NCBI RefSeq assembly: GCF_001482195.1
Contig: NZ_KQ759763.1
Coordinates: forward strand, 630,459-694,458
Source: Luteimonas abyssi
GTDB taxonomy: Bacteria; Pseudomonadota; Gammaproteobacteria; Xanthomonadales; Xanthomonadaceae
DNA length: 64,000 nucleotides
Direction of reading: 5' to 3'
Notes under the pieces: model-generated
Databases searched by the model: none
Seen by the model: only the letters and a program-made list of their open reading frames with translations
Told to the model about the DNA's origin: nothing
Shown here: one piece after another, positions 54,402 to 63,298 of the stretch
Position numbering within the stretch: position 1 is the stretch's first letter
How the letters are laid out: each line of letters starts with the position of its first letter
Program-made: the position numbers and the translations under genes

Positions 54402-54581
54402 GTGCGACCGCATTGCTGACACGCCTGCATTCGGGGGCTCTTTCCGAGTTTGGGCACGGTGCGCCCGCCGACACGGGCGGGCCCGCCAGATCGATCCGCC
54501 ACGTCGCGATCTGACGATGTCGCGGCGGGCGATGGCCCGTCGCCGTGGTGCGGGCTCGTGAAACGCACGGAGACCGCCGCC

Positions 54582-54606
54582 GGGCTCTCCTGTGGCGGGA
54601 GAGCCC
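54582..54606. terminator. Hairpin between the haem operon and the PDZ gene
   Basis: 9 bp perfect stem, gggctctcc with ggagagccc, and a seven-base loop in the gap between convergent genes, 7 bases past the PDZ stop. No T-run. Confidence 0.5.
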
Positions 54607-54612
54607 GTCGAG

Positions 54613-55659
54613 TCAGCGTGCGACAGATGCCGGCGTGCGGGGCGGCGAGGGCGCAGGTGCTGCGGGTCGCGCCGGTGACACCGTGGGTGATGCCGGGGCG
54701 GCCGGCGGAGCCGGCGGCGTGGGAGGGGTGAGCACCCGCATCGTCGGCAGTGCCGGGACCGCGATCCTCGCCGTCGCCGGACGACGGTCGCGCAGGTAGG
54801 CGATCTCGACCCGGGCGTTCTCCGGACGCCCGCGCAGCTGGCGCATCACATCGCGCGGAGTGCTCACGGCGGTGCCGTCGATCTGCTGGATCACGTCGCC
54901 GGCGCGCAGGCCTTCGACGTTGCCGGTGGACAGCACCAGCACACCGCGGTCGGTGCCGAAGTAGCGCCCGAGATCGGCGTCCACACTGGCGAGATTGAGT
55001 CCGTTCCAGCGCATCGCCGCCATCAGCACCGGGGAAGCGCAGGCATCGCCGGTACAGTCCGCGCCGAGTCCGGCCGCGTCCAGCGCGCGTCGGACATCGG
55101 CGGCGATGCCGGCGCTGTCCACACGCACCAGTGCATCGAAATCGACGTTGTCCAGCTGGCTGCGCACCTGGTCGAGCGTGCCGGCGAGCATCGCCATCGA
55201 CGATCCGGTTTCCGGTGTGACCGACAGGGTGGCGGTACGGCCGTCGCGTGCGTAGTGCAGCGGCACCGGCGTTCCGGCATCGAGGTCGCGCAGCAACGCG
55301 CGTGCGTTGCGCAGCCGGAGGTCGCCGCGGCTGCCGAGGATCCGGCTGCCGCCGATGGCGAGCAGGCGATCGCCGCTGCGCAACCCGGCGGTCTCCGCCG
55401 GGCTGCCCGGGGTCACCGCGGCGATCCGGACCCCGGCCTCCGGGTCGGTGGCGAGCACCACGCCCAGGACCGGACGGGCCGAGGTCAGTTCGGCCATGCC
55501 CGCGGTGCCGAGTTCGGCCATGCGCGTCGCGGCACGCTGAAGGTCGGCGCGTGCGCGTTCGAATTCAGGGGTCTCGGGCGATCGTGCGCCGGCAGCGCCG
55601 GATCCAAGGGCCGCGAGCGCGGCCAGGACGAGCGCGGCGGGCGGGAAGGTTCGGAACAT
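54613..55659 (-). CDS. Exported protein with two PDZ-like domains and a proline-rich tail
   Basis: 348 aa, N-terminal signal peptide (1-25). PDZ-like segments are at about 60-155 (VLGVVLATDP, then GLRSGDRLLAIGGSRI) and 220-305 (GLRAGDVIQQIDGTAVSTPRDVM). The last 40 residues are almost only Pro, Ala, Ser and Thr, which would need EF-P for translation. No protease domain is present, so it may be a peptide-recognising adaptor in the periplasm. It is the last gene of a unit with an ECF-type sigma factor and a membrane protein, which suggests a regulated envelope response (inference). Confidence 0.75.
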   Translation of the reverse strand: MFRTFPPAALVLAALAALGSGAAGARSPETPEFERARADLQRAATRMAELGTAGMAELTSARPVLGVVLATDPEAGVRIAAVTPGSPAETAGLRSGDRLLAIGGSRILGSRGDLRLRNARALLRDLDAGTPVPLHYARDGRTATLSVTPETGSSMAMLAGTLDQVRSQLDNVDFDALVRVDSAGIAADVRRALDAAGLGADCTGDACASPVLMAAMRWNGLNLASVDADLGRYFGTDRGVLVLSTGNVEGLRAGDVIQQIDGTAVSTPRDVMRQLRGRPENARVEIAYLRDRRPATARIAVPALPTMRVLTPPTPPAPPAAPASPTVSPARPAAPAPSPPRTPASVAR

Positions 55660-55683
55660 GATGCGGTCTCCTCGAAGGGGGTA

Positions 55684-56280
55684 TCAGTCGACCCGGACCA
55701 GCGCCGCGTCGAAGCGGCTGCCCTGGGCGGCGAGCCAACTGCGCTCGGTTTCCAGGCGGGCGAGGGTGTGGAGGGTGTGCACGCGCGCTTCCCAGAGCGT
55801 CTGCTCGGCCTGCGGCGTCAGCGAGGGCGCGCGCAGGTCGGCGTCGATTCCGGCCAGGCGCAGCTCGAGTTCGCCGGTCATCAGCGCGCTGCTGCCGCTG
55901 GCGACGCGATCGTCGCTGACCAGCGGCAGCAGCGCTTCGAGGCGTGCGGATTCGTCGCGCAGCGCGTCCAGCCGCCGGTCCGTGGACGGGCCGGCGGCCG
56001 GTGCGCCGGCGATGGAGGCGCCGGTGGTGGACGGCGTGGACGTGGCGTCCGGCGCGTCGTCGGCCAGCCAGTGCATCGGCAACGCGACGGCCAGCAGCAG
56101 CGATGCCGCCAGACCCGCCCACAGCGGCCATCGCGTGCGACGTGAGACGGGCGCAGTGTCGGCAAGGCGCGCCTGCAGGGCATCCCAGCCGCCCGGAGGC
56201 GGTGCCTCGTGCGGCAGCTGCGCGAAGGCGTCGTGCCAGGTCGCGGGGCGCGTGGTGTCGGTCGGGCGGAGCTCGCTCAT
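55684..56280 (-). CDS. Putative anti-sigma factor, single-pass membrane protein
   Basis: 198 aa. N-terminal soluble region about 1-48 with the helical GGWDALQARLAD, one membrane helix at about 50-70 (PLWAGLAASLLLAVALPMHWL), then a periplasmic helical domain. Its ATG overlaps the sigma factor stop by ATGA, the usual arrangement for anti-sigma factors. I do not see a zinc (HxxxCxxC) motif, so it is not a ZAS-type factor. The call rests on operon position and topology. Confidence 0.65.
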   Translation of the reverse strand: MSELRPTDTTRPATWHDAFAQLPHEAPPPGGWDALQARLADTAPVSRRTRWPLWAGLAASLLLAVALPMHWLADDAPDATSTPSTTGASIAGAPAAGPSTDRRLDALRDESARLEALLPLVSDDRVASGSSALMTGELELRLAGIDADLRAPSLTPQAEQTLWEARVHTLHTLARLETERSWLAAQGSRFDAALVRVD

Positions 56281-56924
56281 GGGGCGGTACCGGTGGTTCG
56301 TGTGGGGGCGGTTCGGGGCGACTCGAGCAATTCGCGCAGGCGGCGGGTGCCGCGGGCGACCTGCGATTTGGAGAAGCTGGGCGTGCGCGCCATCAGCGCG
56401 CCGATCTCGTCGTGGGTGAAGCCTTCGGCGTGATAGAGCCAGAGCACGCTGCGGGTGATTTCGGGCAGCTCGGCCATCGCGCGCTGCAGCGCGGCGGCAT
56501 CCGCCGCTGCCGACGGTGGCGGCACGTCGCCGGCGATCGCGTGGTCGTCGATGTCCGATTCGGCCTCCAGGCGCCGTCCCCGGCGGAGCCGCATCAGCGC
56601 CTCATTGACCGCGATCTGCCGCAGCCAGCCCCAGAACGGGCTGTCGCCGCGGAAATCGCCGATGCGACCGATGACCTTGAGCATGGTGTCCTGGAGGACG
56701 TCGGCAGCGACCTCGCGGTCGTGGCAGATCCGCAGCGCCAGATTGAACACGGGGCGTTCGAACCAGCGGTACAGCTGTTCCAGGGCGCGGCCTTCGCCGG
56801 CCCGGGCGCGCCGCAGCAGGGCCGCCGGCACGTCGATGGCGAAGCTCGAGGTGGCGGTCGCCACCGCCGCCGCGGCGGGCGGGGGGGCGGTCGGAGGCAC
56901 GGCGGTGGGCGTTGTCGTGGTCAT
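56277..56924 (-). CDS. ECF-type RNA polymerase sigma factor
   Basis: 215 aa. Sigma-70 region 2 (about 47-110: EQLYRWFERPVFNLALRI, CHDREVAADVLQDTMLK) and region 4 (about 155-200: LPEITRSVLWLYHAEGFTHDEIGALM) are complete and joined by a short acidic linker, as in ECF factors. The first 30 residues are Thr/Pro/Ala-rich and probably disordered. It is followed by the putative anti-sigma factor and the PDZ protein. The ATG at 56924 was chosen over earlier in-frame codons because these only add unlike sequence. Confidence 0.85.
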   Translation of the reverse strand: MTTTTPTAVPPTAPPPAAAAVATATSSFAIDVPAALLRRARAGEGRALEQLYRWFERPVFNLALRICHDREVAADVLQDTMLKVIGRIGDFRGDSPFWGWLRQIAVNEALMRLRRGRRLEAESDIDDHAIAGDVPPPSAAADAAALQRAMAELPEITRSVLWLYHAEGFTHDEIGALMARTPSFSKSQVARGTRRLRELLESPRTAPTRTTGTAP

Positions 56925-57067
56925 TCGGAAGGCAAGGATGCGCCAGGGCGCGGAACCGTCGCAGCCCTGCACGGACCCGACGGCGTGGTCACATCGCCTG
57001 CCTATACTGGGTCTTCGGGGACATCGTTTTCGGAAACATCCGCGACGCAACTCAGGAGAGAGCACCG

Positions 57068-58030
57068 ATGGGCGCGACAGGCATTCTGACGGGAGTCCTG
57101 CTGCTGGCCGGGATCGTCATCCTTTTCAAGACCGTGCGCATGGTGCCGCAGGGTTACGAATGGACGGTCGAGCGGTTCGGCAAGTACACCCACACCCTGG
57201 ATCCGGGGCTGCACTTCCTGGTCCCGGTGGTCTACGGCGTGGGGCGCAAGGTCAACATGATGGAGCAGGTGCTCGACGTGCCCAGCCAGGACGTCATCAC
57301 CAAGGACAACGCGGTGGTGCGGGTGGACGGGGTGGTGTTCTTCCAGGTGCTCGATGCGGCCAAGGCCGCGTACGAGGTCGCCAACCTGGAGATCGCGATG
57401 ATCGCCCTGGTGCAGACCAACATCCGTACCGTGATCGGCTCGATGGACCTGGACGAGTCGCTGAGCCAGCGCGAGACCATCAACGCGCAGCTGCTCAACG
57501 TGGTCGACCACGCCACCAACCCCTGGGGGGTGAAGGTCACCCGGATCGAGATCCGCGACATCGCGCCGCCGCGCGACCTGGTCGATTCGATGGCCCGGCA
57601 GATGAAGGCCGAGCGCGACCGGCGTGCGGTGATCCTGGAGGCCGAGGGCCACCGGCAGTCCGAGATCCTGCGCGCCGAGGGCGAGAAGCAGGCCGCGATC
57701 CTGGAGGCCGAGGGCGAGAAGGAAGCCGCGTTCCGCGAGGCCGAGGCGCGCGAGCGTCTGGCCGAGGCCGAAGCCCGGGCGACGCAGATGGTGTCGGAGG
57801 CGATCGCCCAGGGCAATGTGCAGGCGATCAATTACTTCATCGCCCAGAAGTACGTCGAGGCGTTCGAGAAGCTCGCCACGGCGCCGAACCAGAAGTTCGT
57901 GCTGATGCCGATGGAGGCCAGCGGCATGATCGGCTCGATCGCGGGTGTCGCGGAACTGGCCCGCGAGGCGTTGAGCAGCCAGCAGAACGCCCAGCGCGAC
58001 CGCGCCGGGACCCGCACCGGAGGAGGTTGA
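57068..58030 (+). CDS. SPFH/band-7 protein (QmcA/stomatin-like)
   Basis: 320 aa. One N-terminal membrane helix (5-23), then the band-7 (prohibitin) domain with VPQGYEWTVERFGKYTHTLDPGLHF (27-51, cut), and a coiled coil at about 190-250 (repeated AEGE, EAEARERLAEAEARA). Matches the QmcA family, whose members form oligomers at lipid microdomains. Only 3 bp before the NfeD gene, a known functional pairing for membrane quality control. The start follows an AGGAGAG ribosome binding site. Confidence 0.9.
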   Translation: MGATGILTGVLLLAGIVILFKTVRMVPQGYEWTVERFGKYTHTLDPGLHFLVPVVYGVGRKVNMMEQVLDVPSQDVITKDNAVVRVDGVVFFQVLDAAKAAYEVANLEIAMIALVQTNIRTVIGSMDLDESLSQRETINAQLLNVVDHATNPWGVKVTRIEIRDIAPPRDLVDSMARQMKAERDRRAVILEAEGHRQSEILRAEGEKQAAILEAEGEKEAAFREAEARERLAEAEARATQMVSEAIAQGNVQAINYFIAQKYVEAFEKLATAPNQKFVLMPMEASGMIGSIAGVAELAREALSSQQNAQRDRAGTRTGGG

Positions 58031-58033
58031 GCC

Positions 58034-58471
58034 ATGCGCTGGGAGGTCGTGGTGTGGGCGGCCGTGGCCCTGTTGCTGTTCGCCGCCGAAGCGTTGGCGC
58101 CCGGCGCCTTCATGCTGTGGATGGGCTTCGCCGCCGCCGCGGTGTTCGTCGGGGTGCTGGTGTTTCCCGACGTCGGCGTGCTCTGGCAGGCCATCGCATT
58201 CGTGGTGCTGAGCTTCGTTTCGATCCAGATCTACCGCACCTGGTTCCGGCCGCGCGCGCGGACCAGCGACCACCCCACGCTCAACCGGCGTGCCGCCCAG
58301 CACATCGGACGGGTGGTGCCGGTGGAACGGGCGATCGTGGCCGGCGAAGGGCGGGTCAAGATCGGCGATGCGTTCTGGAACGTTGCCGGACCCGATGCGC
58401 CGGTCGGCACCCCGGTGCGGGTGATCGCCGTGGACGGCATGACCCTGCAGGTGGAGCCGGCGGAGGATTGA
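58034..58471 (+). CDS. NfeD-family membrane protein
   Basis: 145 aa. Two to three hydrophobic segments in the first 70 residues ([36 protein letters not shown]) and a C-terminal OB-fold-like domain ending in the [20 protein letters not shown] pattern. This is the short NfeD type that pairs with SPFH proteins such as the gene 3 bp upstream. It probably tethers or assists the SPFH oligomer in the inner membrane. Confidence 0.88.
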   Translation: MRWEVVVWAAVALLLFAAEALAPGAFMLWMGFAAAAVFVGVLVFPDVGVLWQAIAFVVLSFVSIQIYRTWFRPRARTSDHPTLNRRAAQHIGRVVPVERAIVAGEGRVKIGDAFWNVAGPDAPVGTPVRVIAVDGMTLQVEPAED

Positions 58472-58532
58472 TCCGACGCCGGTGCGGGGATCGTCGCCGC
58501 GCCGCACATGGTCGCCGGCGCCGGCGGTCTGG

Positions 58533-58538
58533 GATAAT
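58533..58538 (+). promoter_or_regulatory. Candidate -10 box of gcvT
   Basis: GATAAT, 27 bases ahead of the gcvT start. No glycine riboswitch is visible in the 94 bp gap. Confidence 0.35.
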
Positions 58539-58565
58539 CGCGCCTTTCGCATCCGAGGCGCCGCC

Positions 58566-59687
58566 ATGACCCGCAAGACGATCCTCAACGACACCCACCG
58601 GGCCCAGGGGGCGCGGATGGTGGACTTCGGTGGCTGGGACATGCCGCTCAACTACGGTTCGCAGATCGAGGAGCACCATCAGGTGCGCCGCGACGCCGGT
58701 ATGTTCGACGTCAGCCACATGACGGTGGTCGATCTGCGCGGCGAACGCGTGCGGCCCTTCCTGCGCACGCTGGTGGCGAATTCGGTCGACAAGCTGAAGA
58801 AGCCCGGCAAGGCGTTCTACACCTGCATGCTCGACGAGAACGGCGGCGTCATCGACGACCTCATCGTCTACTTCATGGAAGACCGCTGGTTCCGCCTGGT
58901 CGTCAATGCCGCCACCCGCGACAAGGATCTCGCCTGGATCGTGCGCCAGGCCGAGCCGTTCGCGGTCGAGGTCGAGGAGCGCCCCGAGCTGGCGATGATC
59001 GCGGTGCAGGGACCGAACGCGCGCGAGCGGGTGGTGGCACTCGTGGATGCCGAAGACCGCGACCGTGTCGCGGGTCTCGCGCGCTTCTCCGCCGCCCAGG
59101 CGCGCGGTGCGGATGGCGCGGCGCTGTTCGTGGCGCGTACCGGCTACACCGGCGAGGACGGCTTCGAAGTGGTGTTGCCGGCGTCCGATGCGGTCGCGTT
59201 CTGGACCGCGCTGGCCGCGGCGGGCGTGCATCCGGCCGGGCTCGGCGCGCGCGACACGTTGAGACTCGAAGCGGGCATGGCGCTGTACGGACAGGACATG
59301 GACGAAACGGTCACGCCCTACGAGGCTGCGCTCGGGTGGACGGTCGCGCTCGACGCCGATCGCGCGTTCATCGGTCGCGAGCGGCTGGAGCGCCAGCAGG
59401 CCGCGGGCGATGCGCGTCAGCTGATCGGCCTGGTGATGGACGACAAGGGCGTGTTGCGGCACGGTCAGAAGGTGACCACGCCGCACGGCGAAGGCGAGAT
59501 CCTGTCGGGCACGTTCTCACCCACGCTGGGCAAGTCGATCGCCTTCGCCCGGGTGCCGGCCGGCGAGCTCGCGCCCGGTGGCGATGCCGGCGTGCAGGTC
59601 GATATCCGCGGCAAGGCGGTGCCGGTGCGGGTGGTGAAGTTCCCCTTCGTGCGCGAAGGGCAGCCGCAGCCGGGCGTGCTGGCCTGA
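58566..59687 (+). CDS. gcvT: Glycine cleavage system T protein (aminomethyltransferase)
   Basis: 373 aa. Transfers the methylene carbon from lipoyl-bound aminomethyl to tetrahydrofolate and releases ammonia. The family blocks [37 protein letters not shown] and [21 protein letters not shown] (cut) are all present. gcvH follows 106 bp downstream; the P-protein gene is not in the window. The ATG at 58566 gives the standard N-terminus; frame-open sequence upstream is not family-like. Confidence 0.95.
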   Translation: MTRKTILNDTHRAQGARMVDFGGWDMPLNYGSQIEEHHQVRRDAGMFDVSHMTVVDLRGERVRPFLRTLVANSVDKLKKPGKAFYTCMLDENGGVIDDLIVYFMEDRWFRLVVNAATRDKDLAWIVRQAEPFAVEVEERPELAMIAVQGPNARERVVALVDAEDRDRVAGLARFSAAQARGADGAALFVARTGYTGEDGFEVVLPASDAVAFWTALAAAGVHPAGLGARDTLRLEAGMALYGQDMDETVTPYEAALGWTVALDADRAFIGRERLERQQAAGDARQLIGLVMDDKGVLRHGQKVTTPHGEGEILSGTFSPTLGKSIAFARVPAGELAPGGDAGVQVDIRGKAVPVRVVKFPFVREGQPQPGVLA

Positions 59688-59727
59688 GCGGGCGCGGCGC
59701 CCCGGTGCGCGTGCCTGCGCGCGCCGT

Positions 59728-59733
59728 TACACT
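59728..59733 (+). promoter_or_regulatory. Candidate -10 box of gcvH
   Basis: TACACT, 61 bases ahead of gcvH. gcvH may therefore have its own promoter although it lies behind gcvT. Confidence 0.3.
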
Positions 59734-59793
59734 AGCGCCGCGCCACGCGCGCCCTGTCCACGCCCTACCAGCCGATCTGCAACGGAGCCCAAG

Positions 59794-60186
59794 ATGAGCG
59801 AGATTCCCGGCGACCTGAAGTTCATGAAGTCCCACGAGTGGGCGCGCGTCGAAGATGGCGGCAAGGTCACCGTCGGGATCTCCGATCACGCGCAGGGCCT
59901 GCTGGGCGACCTGGTGTACGTCGACCTGCCCACGGTGGGCGACAGCGTCCAGGCCGGCCACGGCGTGGCCGTGGTGGAATCGGTCAAGGCCGCGTCGGAC
60001 GTCTACGCGCCGGTGTCGGGGACCATCGTCGCGGTCAACAGCGACCTCGCCGACAAGCCGGAGACCATCAACGAGGACGCCTACGGCGACGGTTGGATCT
60101 TCGTCGTCGAGATGGACGATGCCGACCAGCTCGGCGAACTCCTCGGCCCCGACGACTACGCGACGCAGCTTGAAGACGCCGACTGA
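59794..60186 (+). CDS. gcvH: Glycine cleavage system H protein
   Basis: 130 aa lipoyl carrier. The lipoylation site is in [17 protein letters not shown], with the modified Lys in the ESVKA motif. It shuttles the aminomethyl group between the P, T and L proteins. A GGAG ribosome binding site precedes the ATG. A perfect hairpin follows 50 bp after the stop. Confidence 0.96.
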   Translation: MSEIPGDLKFMKSHEWARVEDGGKVTVGISDHAQGLLGDLVYVDLPTVGDSVQAGHGVAVVESVKAASDVYAPVSGTIVAVNSDLADKPETINEDAYGDGWIFVVEMDDADQLGELLGPDDYATQLEDAD

Positions 60187-60236
60187 CGTACCGACGATCG
60201 CGATGTCGTCGCGATCCAGACAACTGCTTCGATCGA

Positions 60237-60258
60237 CGCGCCGCCTTCGGGCGGCGCG
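60237..60258 (+). terminator. Terminator hairpin of gcvH
   Basis: A 9 bp perfect stem cgcgccgcc/ggcggcgcg with a stable ttcg tetraloop, followed by ttgcgttc. Confidence 0.7.
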
Positions 60259-60632
60259 TTGCGTTCGGGGTCCGGCCGCCCGCATCGAGACGTCGTCGCA
60301 GGCGCGAAACCGCAGTCGGGAGTTCGCGCAAATTCGCGCAAAGCGCACGTTGCGGCGCGCCATGCGGACAGGCCGGCTGACTTTTTTCGAACCGCCGGAA
60401 ATCGCGCGCCGGATGCATCCGTGCATCGCCCGAGCGAATTCGGTTTTCGATCGATGCGCGATGCGCGCTTCTTCAAGCGAAAGAAAAGCGCTTGAAAACA
60501 GCTGTGGTTTCGCGTGCGCGTATTTCCCGTCGTGCTGACGCGGCGCACGATGCGGCCTCATCGGCACCGGCTGCGGAACATCGATGTCGAGATGGCGTGT
60601 GGATGCCGCGCGCGTATCGCGATGCGGGGTGT
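60259..60632. other. 374 bp stretch without a convincing gene
   Basis: Between the gcvH terminator and the H1-like gene promoter. It contains short dispersed cgatgcgc and gcgcaa motifs and an A/T-rich patch around 60470-60500 (gcgaaagaaaagcgcttgaaaa). I see no coding frame with a ribosome binding site and no recognisable RNA. Confidence 0.4.
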
Positions 60633-60661
60633 TGACAGTGGAAAAAACGGTGATTAGGTTT
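60633..60661 (+). promoter_or_regulatory. Sigma-70-type promoter of the histone-H1-like gene
   Basis: TTGACA at 60633-60638, a 17 bp spacer and TAGGTT at 60656-60661. This is the best promoter match noticed in the window. It implies a leader of about 355 bases before the start codon at 61024. Confidence 0.6.
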
Positions 60662-61023
60662 CGCCGAAACAACGCCGCCGCAGGGACGAGTGATCAAACC
60701 CGGGACGACATCGAACGCGACAACGCAACCTTCCGCCCCGAACGACCAGAAGGTGGAATCAGTGTCCGTCTCCCCTGCAAAAACATCTTGCCCTTTCGAA
60801 CTCGCCCGCGCCGGTCAGGCTCGGGCGAATGCGTTCGGGCGCGTCGCACGCCGGTCCCGCTTCGGGACGCGCGGATTCCCGGTCGGGGACTGCACGGTTG
60901 GCGGCGCAGGAATCCGTCCCGACGCGCGGTGCGCGTCGACGGTTGGTCGCGGGTCCGATCCCCGCGGCGTTCGCGAACTGGGCCAGCAACACCTGTAGTT
61001 CCATAGACGAGGAGAGCCATCCC

Positions 61024-61557
61024 ATGGCCACGAAGAAAGCTACGAAAAAACGTCCCGTGAAGAAGGCGGTCAAAAAGATCGCCAAGAAGGTTGCGAAGGC
61101 GAAGAAGGCGGTCCGCAAGGTCGCCAAGAAGGTCGCGAAGAAGGTGACCCGCAAGACCGCCGCCAAGAAGGCGACGAAGAAGACCGCGAAGAAGACGGCC
61201 AAGCGGCCTGCGGCGAAGAAGGCGGCCAAGAAGACCGCCCGCAAGTCGGCAGCGAAGAAGACCGCCAAGAAGGCGACGAAGAAGGTCGCGAAGAAGTCCA
61301 CCGCGAAGAAGGCGGTCAAGAAGACCGCGAAGAAGGCCGCCAAGAAGTCGCCGGCCCGCAAGACGGCCAAGAAGGCGACCGCCAAGAAGGCCACCCGGAA
61401 GGTCGCGAAGAAGACCGCCAAGCGTCCGGCCAAGAAGACCGCGAAGAAGGCGACCAAGAAGGCAGCTCCGCGCAAGACCGCGAGGAAGACCACCAAGCGT
61501 GCGACCAAGAAGTCCGCTCCTGTGGCGATTCCGGCAGCTCCCACGCCGTTGATGTAA
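61024..61557 (+). CDS. Histone H1-like Lys/Ala-rich DNA-binding protein
   Basis: 177 aa made almost only of Lys, Ala, Thr and Arg, with repeated KKxxKK, AAKKATKK and KKTAKK units; the last 15 residues are neutral (APVAIPAAPTPLM). It resembles AlgP/Hc1-type bacterial H1-like proteins that bind and compact DNA. A strong GAGGAG ribosome binding site lies 9 bases before the ATG. The leader is long (about 355 nt) and ends with a terminator after the gene. Codons aag and gcc dominate and cause a spurious long antisense frame. Confidence 0.88.
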   Translation: MATKKATKKRPVKKAVKKIAKKVAKAKKAVRKVAKKVAKKVTRKTAAKKATKKTAKKTAKRPAAKKAAKKTARKSAAKKTAKKATKKVAKKSTAKKAVKKTAKKAAKKSPARKTAKKATAKKATRKVAKKTAKRPAKKTAKKATKKAAPRKTARKTTKRATKKSAPVAIPAAPTPLM

Positions 61558-61582
61558 GTCGCTTCTGCTCGCTATCTGAAGA

Positions 61583-61621
61583 AACCCTCTCCGCAGCCCA
61601 GTCGGAGGGGGTTCTTTTTTT
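61583..61621 (+). terminator. Rho-independent terminator of the H1-like gene
   Basis: 11 bp stem aaccctctccg/cggagggggtt, with one G:T pair, a nine-base loop, then c and seven T. It sits 25 bases after the stop. Confidence 0.9.
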
Positions 61622-61752
61622 GTGCCTGCCGGGGCTCGTCACGGGCGTGCGGGCGATGCTCACGCTCCGCTCGGAAGCGCACTTCGCCCCCTGCGGGCAC
61701 GTTGGCCGGAGCCGTTTCGTCGGCCGGCACGAGTGGACGGGCGTCGCGAAAG

Positions 61753-61777
61753 AAAAACGCCGGCGCAGTGGCCGGCG
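61753..61777 (-). terminator. Rho-independent terminator of the beta-lactamase-fold gene
   Basis: On the minus strand a 7 bp stem cgccggc/gccggcg with a six-base loop is followed by five T and tttc. A further hairpin, gcgccggc/gccggcgc, precedes it near 61799-61822. Confidence 0.75.
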
Positions 61778-61833
61778 TCGAACGTATCGGATGTGCGACG
61801 CGCCGGCACCGAGGCCGGCGCGAGGCGGTGACC

Positions 61834-63216
61834 TCAGTCCGGGCGCGCCATCGCGTTCGACGAGGCCGGGCCGGAAGGCGCGCTGTCGTCGTCGCTGGCG
61901 AACATCGACTCGTCGATATCGACGTTCAGCCATTGCTGGCCGCGCATGCCCATCGCGCGATCGAGGATGGTCGGCAGCAGCGCCGTCGGCAGGCTGCTTT
62001 CGCTGTTCCACAGCACCACCAGGCCGAGATCGTGTTCGGGCACGACCGCCATCACGCCGCGATAGCCCTGGACCGCGCCGCCGTGGAAGACGACGCGGTG
62101 GCCGGCGTAGTCGAACACCCGCCAGCCCAGGCCGTACCCGGCGGCGTTGATGCGCTGCCTGCGCCAGGAGCCGGCGCCGCCGCGGATCTCGCCCGGGGTG
62201 CCCACGATCGGCGAGTGCAGGGTCGCCAGCAACGGGGCGGGCAGCACGTCCGGGCGATGGCCGGTATGGGCGATCAGCCACTGCGCCATGTCGCTGATGC
62301 TGGCATTGACGCCGGCGGCCGGAGCGACCCGGTAGTAGGTCGGCTTCGGCATCAACGAGGTCCAGCCACTGCGACCGGCGCGCACATGCGGCTTGGCCCA
62401 GCGCGGGCTGCTCTGGATGCCTTCCAGGCCGTAGCTGGCGTCGTTCATGCCCAGTGGCTTGAACAGCCGGCGCGAGACGGCCTCGTTGAAGAACTGGCCG
62501 GAGGTGGCGAACACCACGTCGCCGACCAGGCTGAAGGCGACGTTCTGGTAGCCGTAGCAGTCACCTGGTGCGCAGCTCATCGGTGCCGACGAGAGGTTCT
62601 GCACCAGGCTGAGGTAGTCCGCGCCGCGCTCGATGTCGCGGTCGTAGGTGTGGCGCGGCAGGCCGACCCGATGGCTGAGCACATCGGCCACGGTGATGCG
62701 CTGCGCGGCCTCGGGCTGGGACATGCGCAGGCCGGGCATGTAATCCACGACCTTGCTGTCCCAGCGCATGGTGCCTTCGGAGACCAGCACGCCGGCGATC
62801 GTGCCGGCGAACGACTTGGACAGGGAGGCCAGGCGGAAGACGGTATGCGAATCGACCGGCTCGGCGGCGCGGACATCGGTGATGCCGTAGCCGCGCGCGC
62901 TGAGCACGCGACCGTTGTGCACGATCGCCATCGCCAGGCCGGGGATGCGCTGGTCGGCGACCAGTGCCTGTGCCATCGCCTCGAACTGGCGCACATCGAA
63001 GCCGGGGGCCAGCGGAGTGGCACTGGGCGGCGGGGGTGCGGGATCCGGGCGACCGTCGGTCGGCCTGGGGAACTGGGCCATCCCTTCGCTGCCCGGTCGC
63101 GGCGCGACATCATGGCTGCGGTCGAGGACCTGGGCGGCCGACCCGAGCGCCAGTGGCATCAGCATGCCGACCAGCCCGAGCTGCCAGGCCCATCCGGTGC
63201 GTCGCTTGCTTTTCAT
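61834..63216 (-). CDS. Exported serine hydrolase of the beta-lactamase/penicillin-binding fold
   Basis: 460 aa with a signal peptide (1-28). Active-site motifs: SxxK at SLSK (Ser131, Lys134), YxN at YQN (223-225) and HGG in place of KTG (VVFHGGAVQG). This is the class C beta-lactamase-related family (esterases, DD-peptidase-like and others); HGG instead of KTG argues against true beta-lactamase activity. A Pro-rich linker spans about 50-70 and a disordered Ser/Ala tail ends the protein. The start at 63216 gives the signal peptide. Confidence 0.83.
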   Translation of the reverse strand: MKSKRRTGWAWQLGLVGMLMPLALGSAAQVLDRSHDVAPRPGSEGMAQFPRPTDGRPDPAPPPPSATPLAPGFDVRQFEAMAQALVADQRIPGLAMAIVHNGRVLSARGYGITDVRAAEPVDSHTVFRLASLSKSFAGTIAGVLVSEGTMRWDSKVVDYMPGLRMSQPEAAQRITVADVLSHRVGLPRHTYDRDIERGADYLSLVQNLSSAPMSCAPGDCYGYQNVAFSLVGDVVFATSGQFFNEAVSRRLFKPLGMNDASYGLEGIQSSPRWAKPHVRAGRSGWTSLMPKPTYYRVAPAAGVNASISDMAQWLIAHTGHRPDVLPAPLLATLHSPIVGTPGEIRGGAGSWRRQRINAAGYGLGWRVFDYAGHRVVFHGGAVQGYRGVMAVVPEHDLGLVVLWNSESSLPTALLPTILDRAMGMRGQQWLNVDIDESMFASDDDSAPSGPASSNAMARPD

Positions 63217-63298
63217 CGGGTCCGCCCCCTGCGTATGCTTGCCCTGCGGGCCGATCATAACGCCTGAATTTCGTTTTGCATGAATAAGGGGAGCTTTG

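Noticed and set aside
58472..58565. Glycine riboswitch upstream of gcvT
   Set aside because: The gap is under 100 bp and lacks the conserved tandem aptamer blocks.
60690..60998. 102-codon open frame in the leader of the H1-like gene
   Set aside because: Weak start context and arbitrary composition; treated as untranslated leader.
61024..61557. Apparent short tandem repeats that might be read as a CRISPR-like or satellite array
   Set aside because: The periodicity comes from aag/gcc codons of a Lys/Ala-rich H1-like protein with its own ribosome binding site and terminator.
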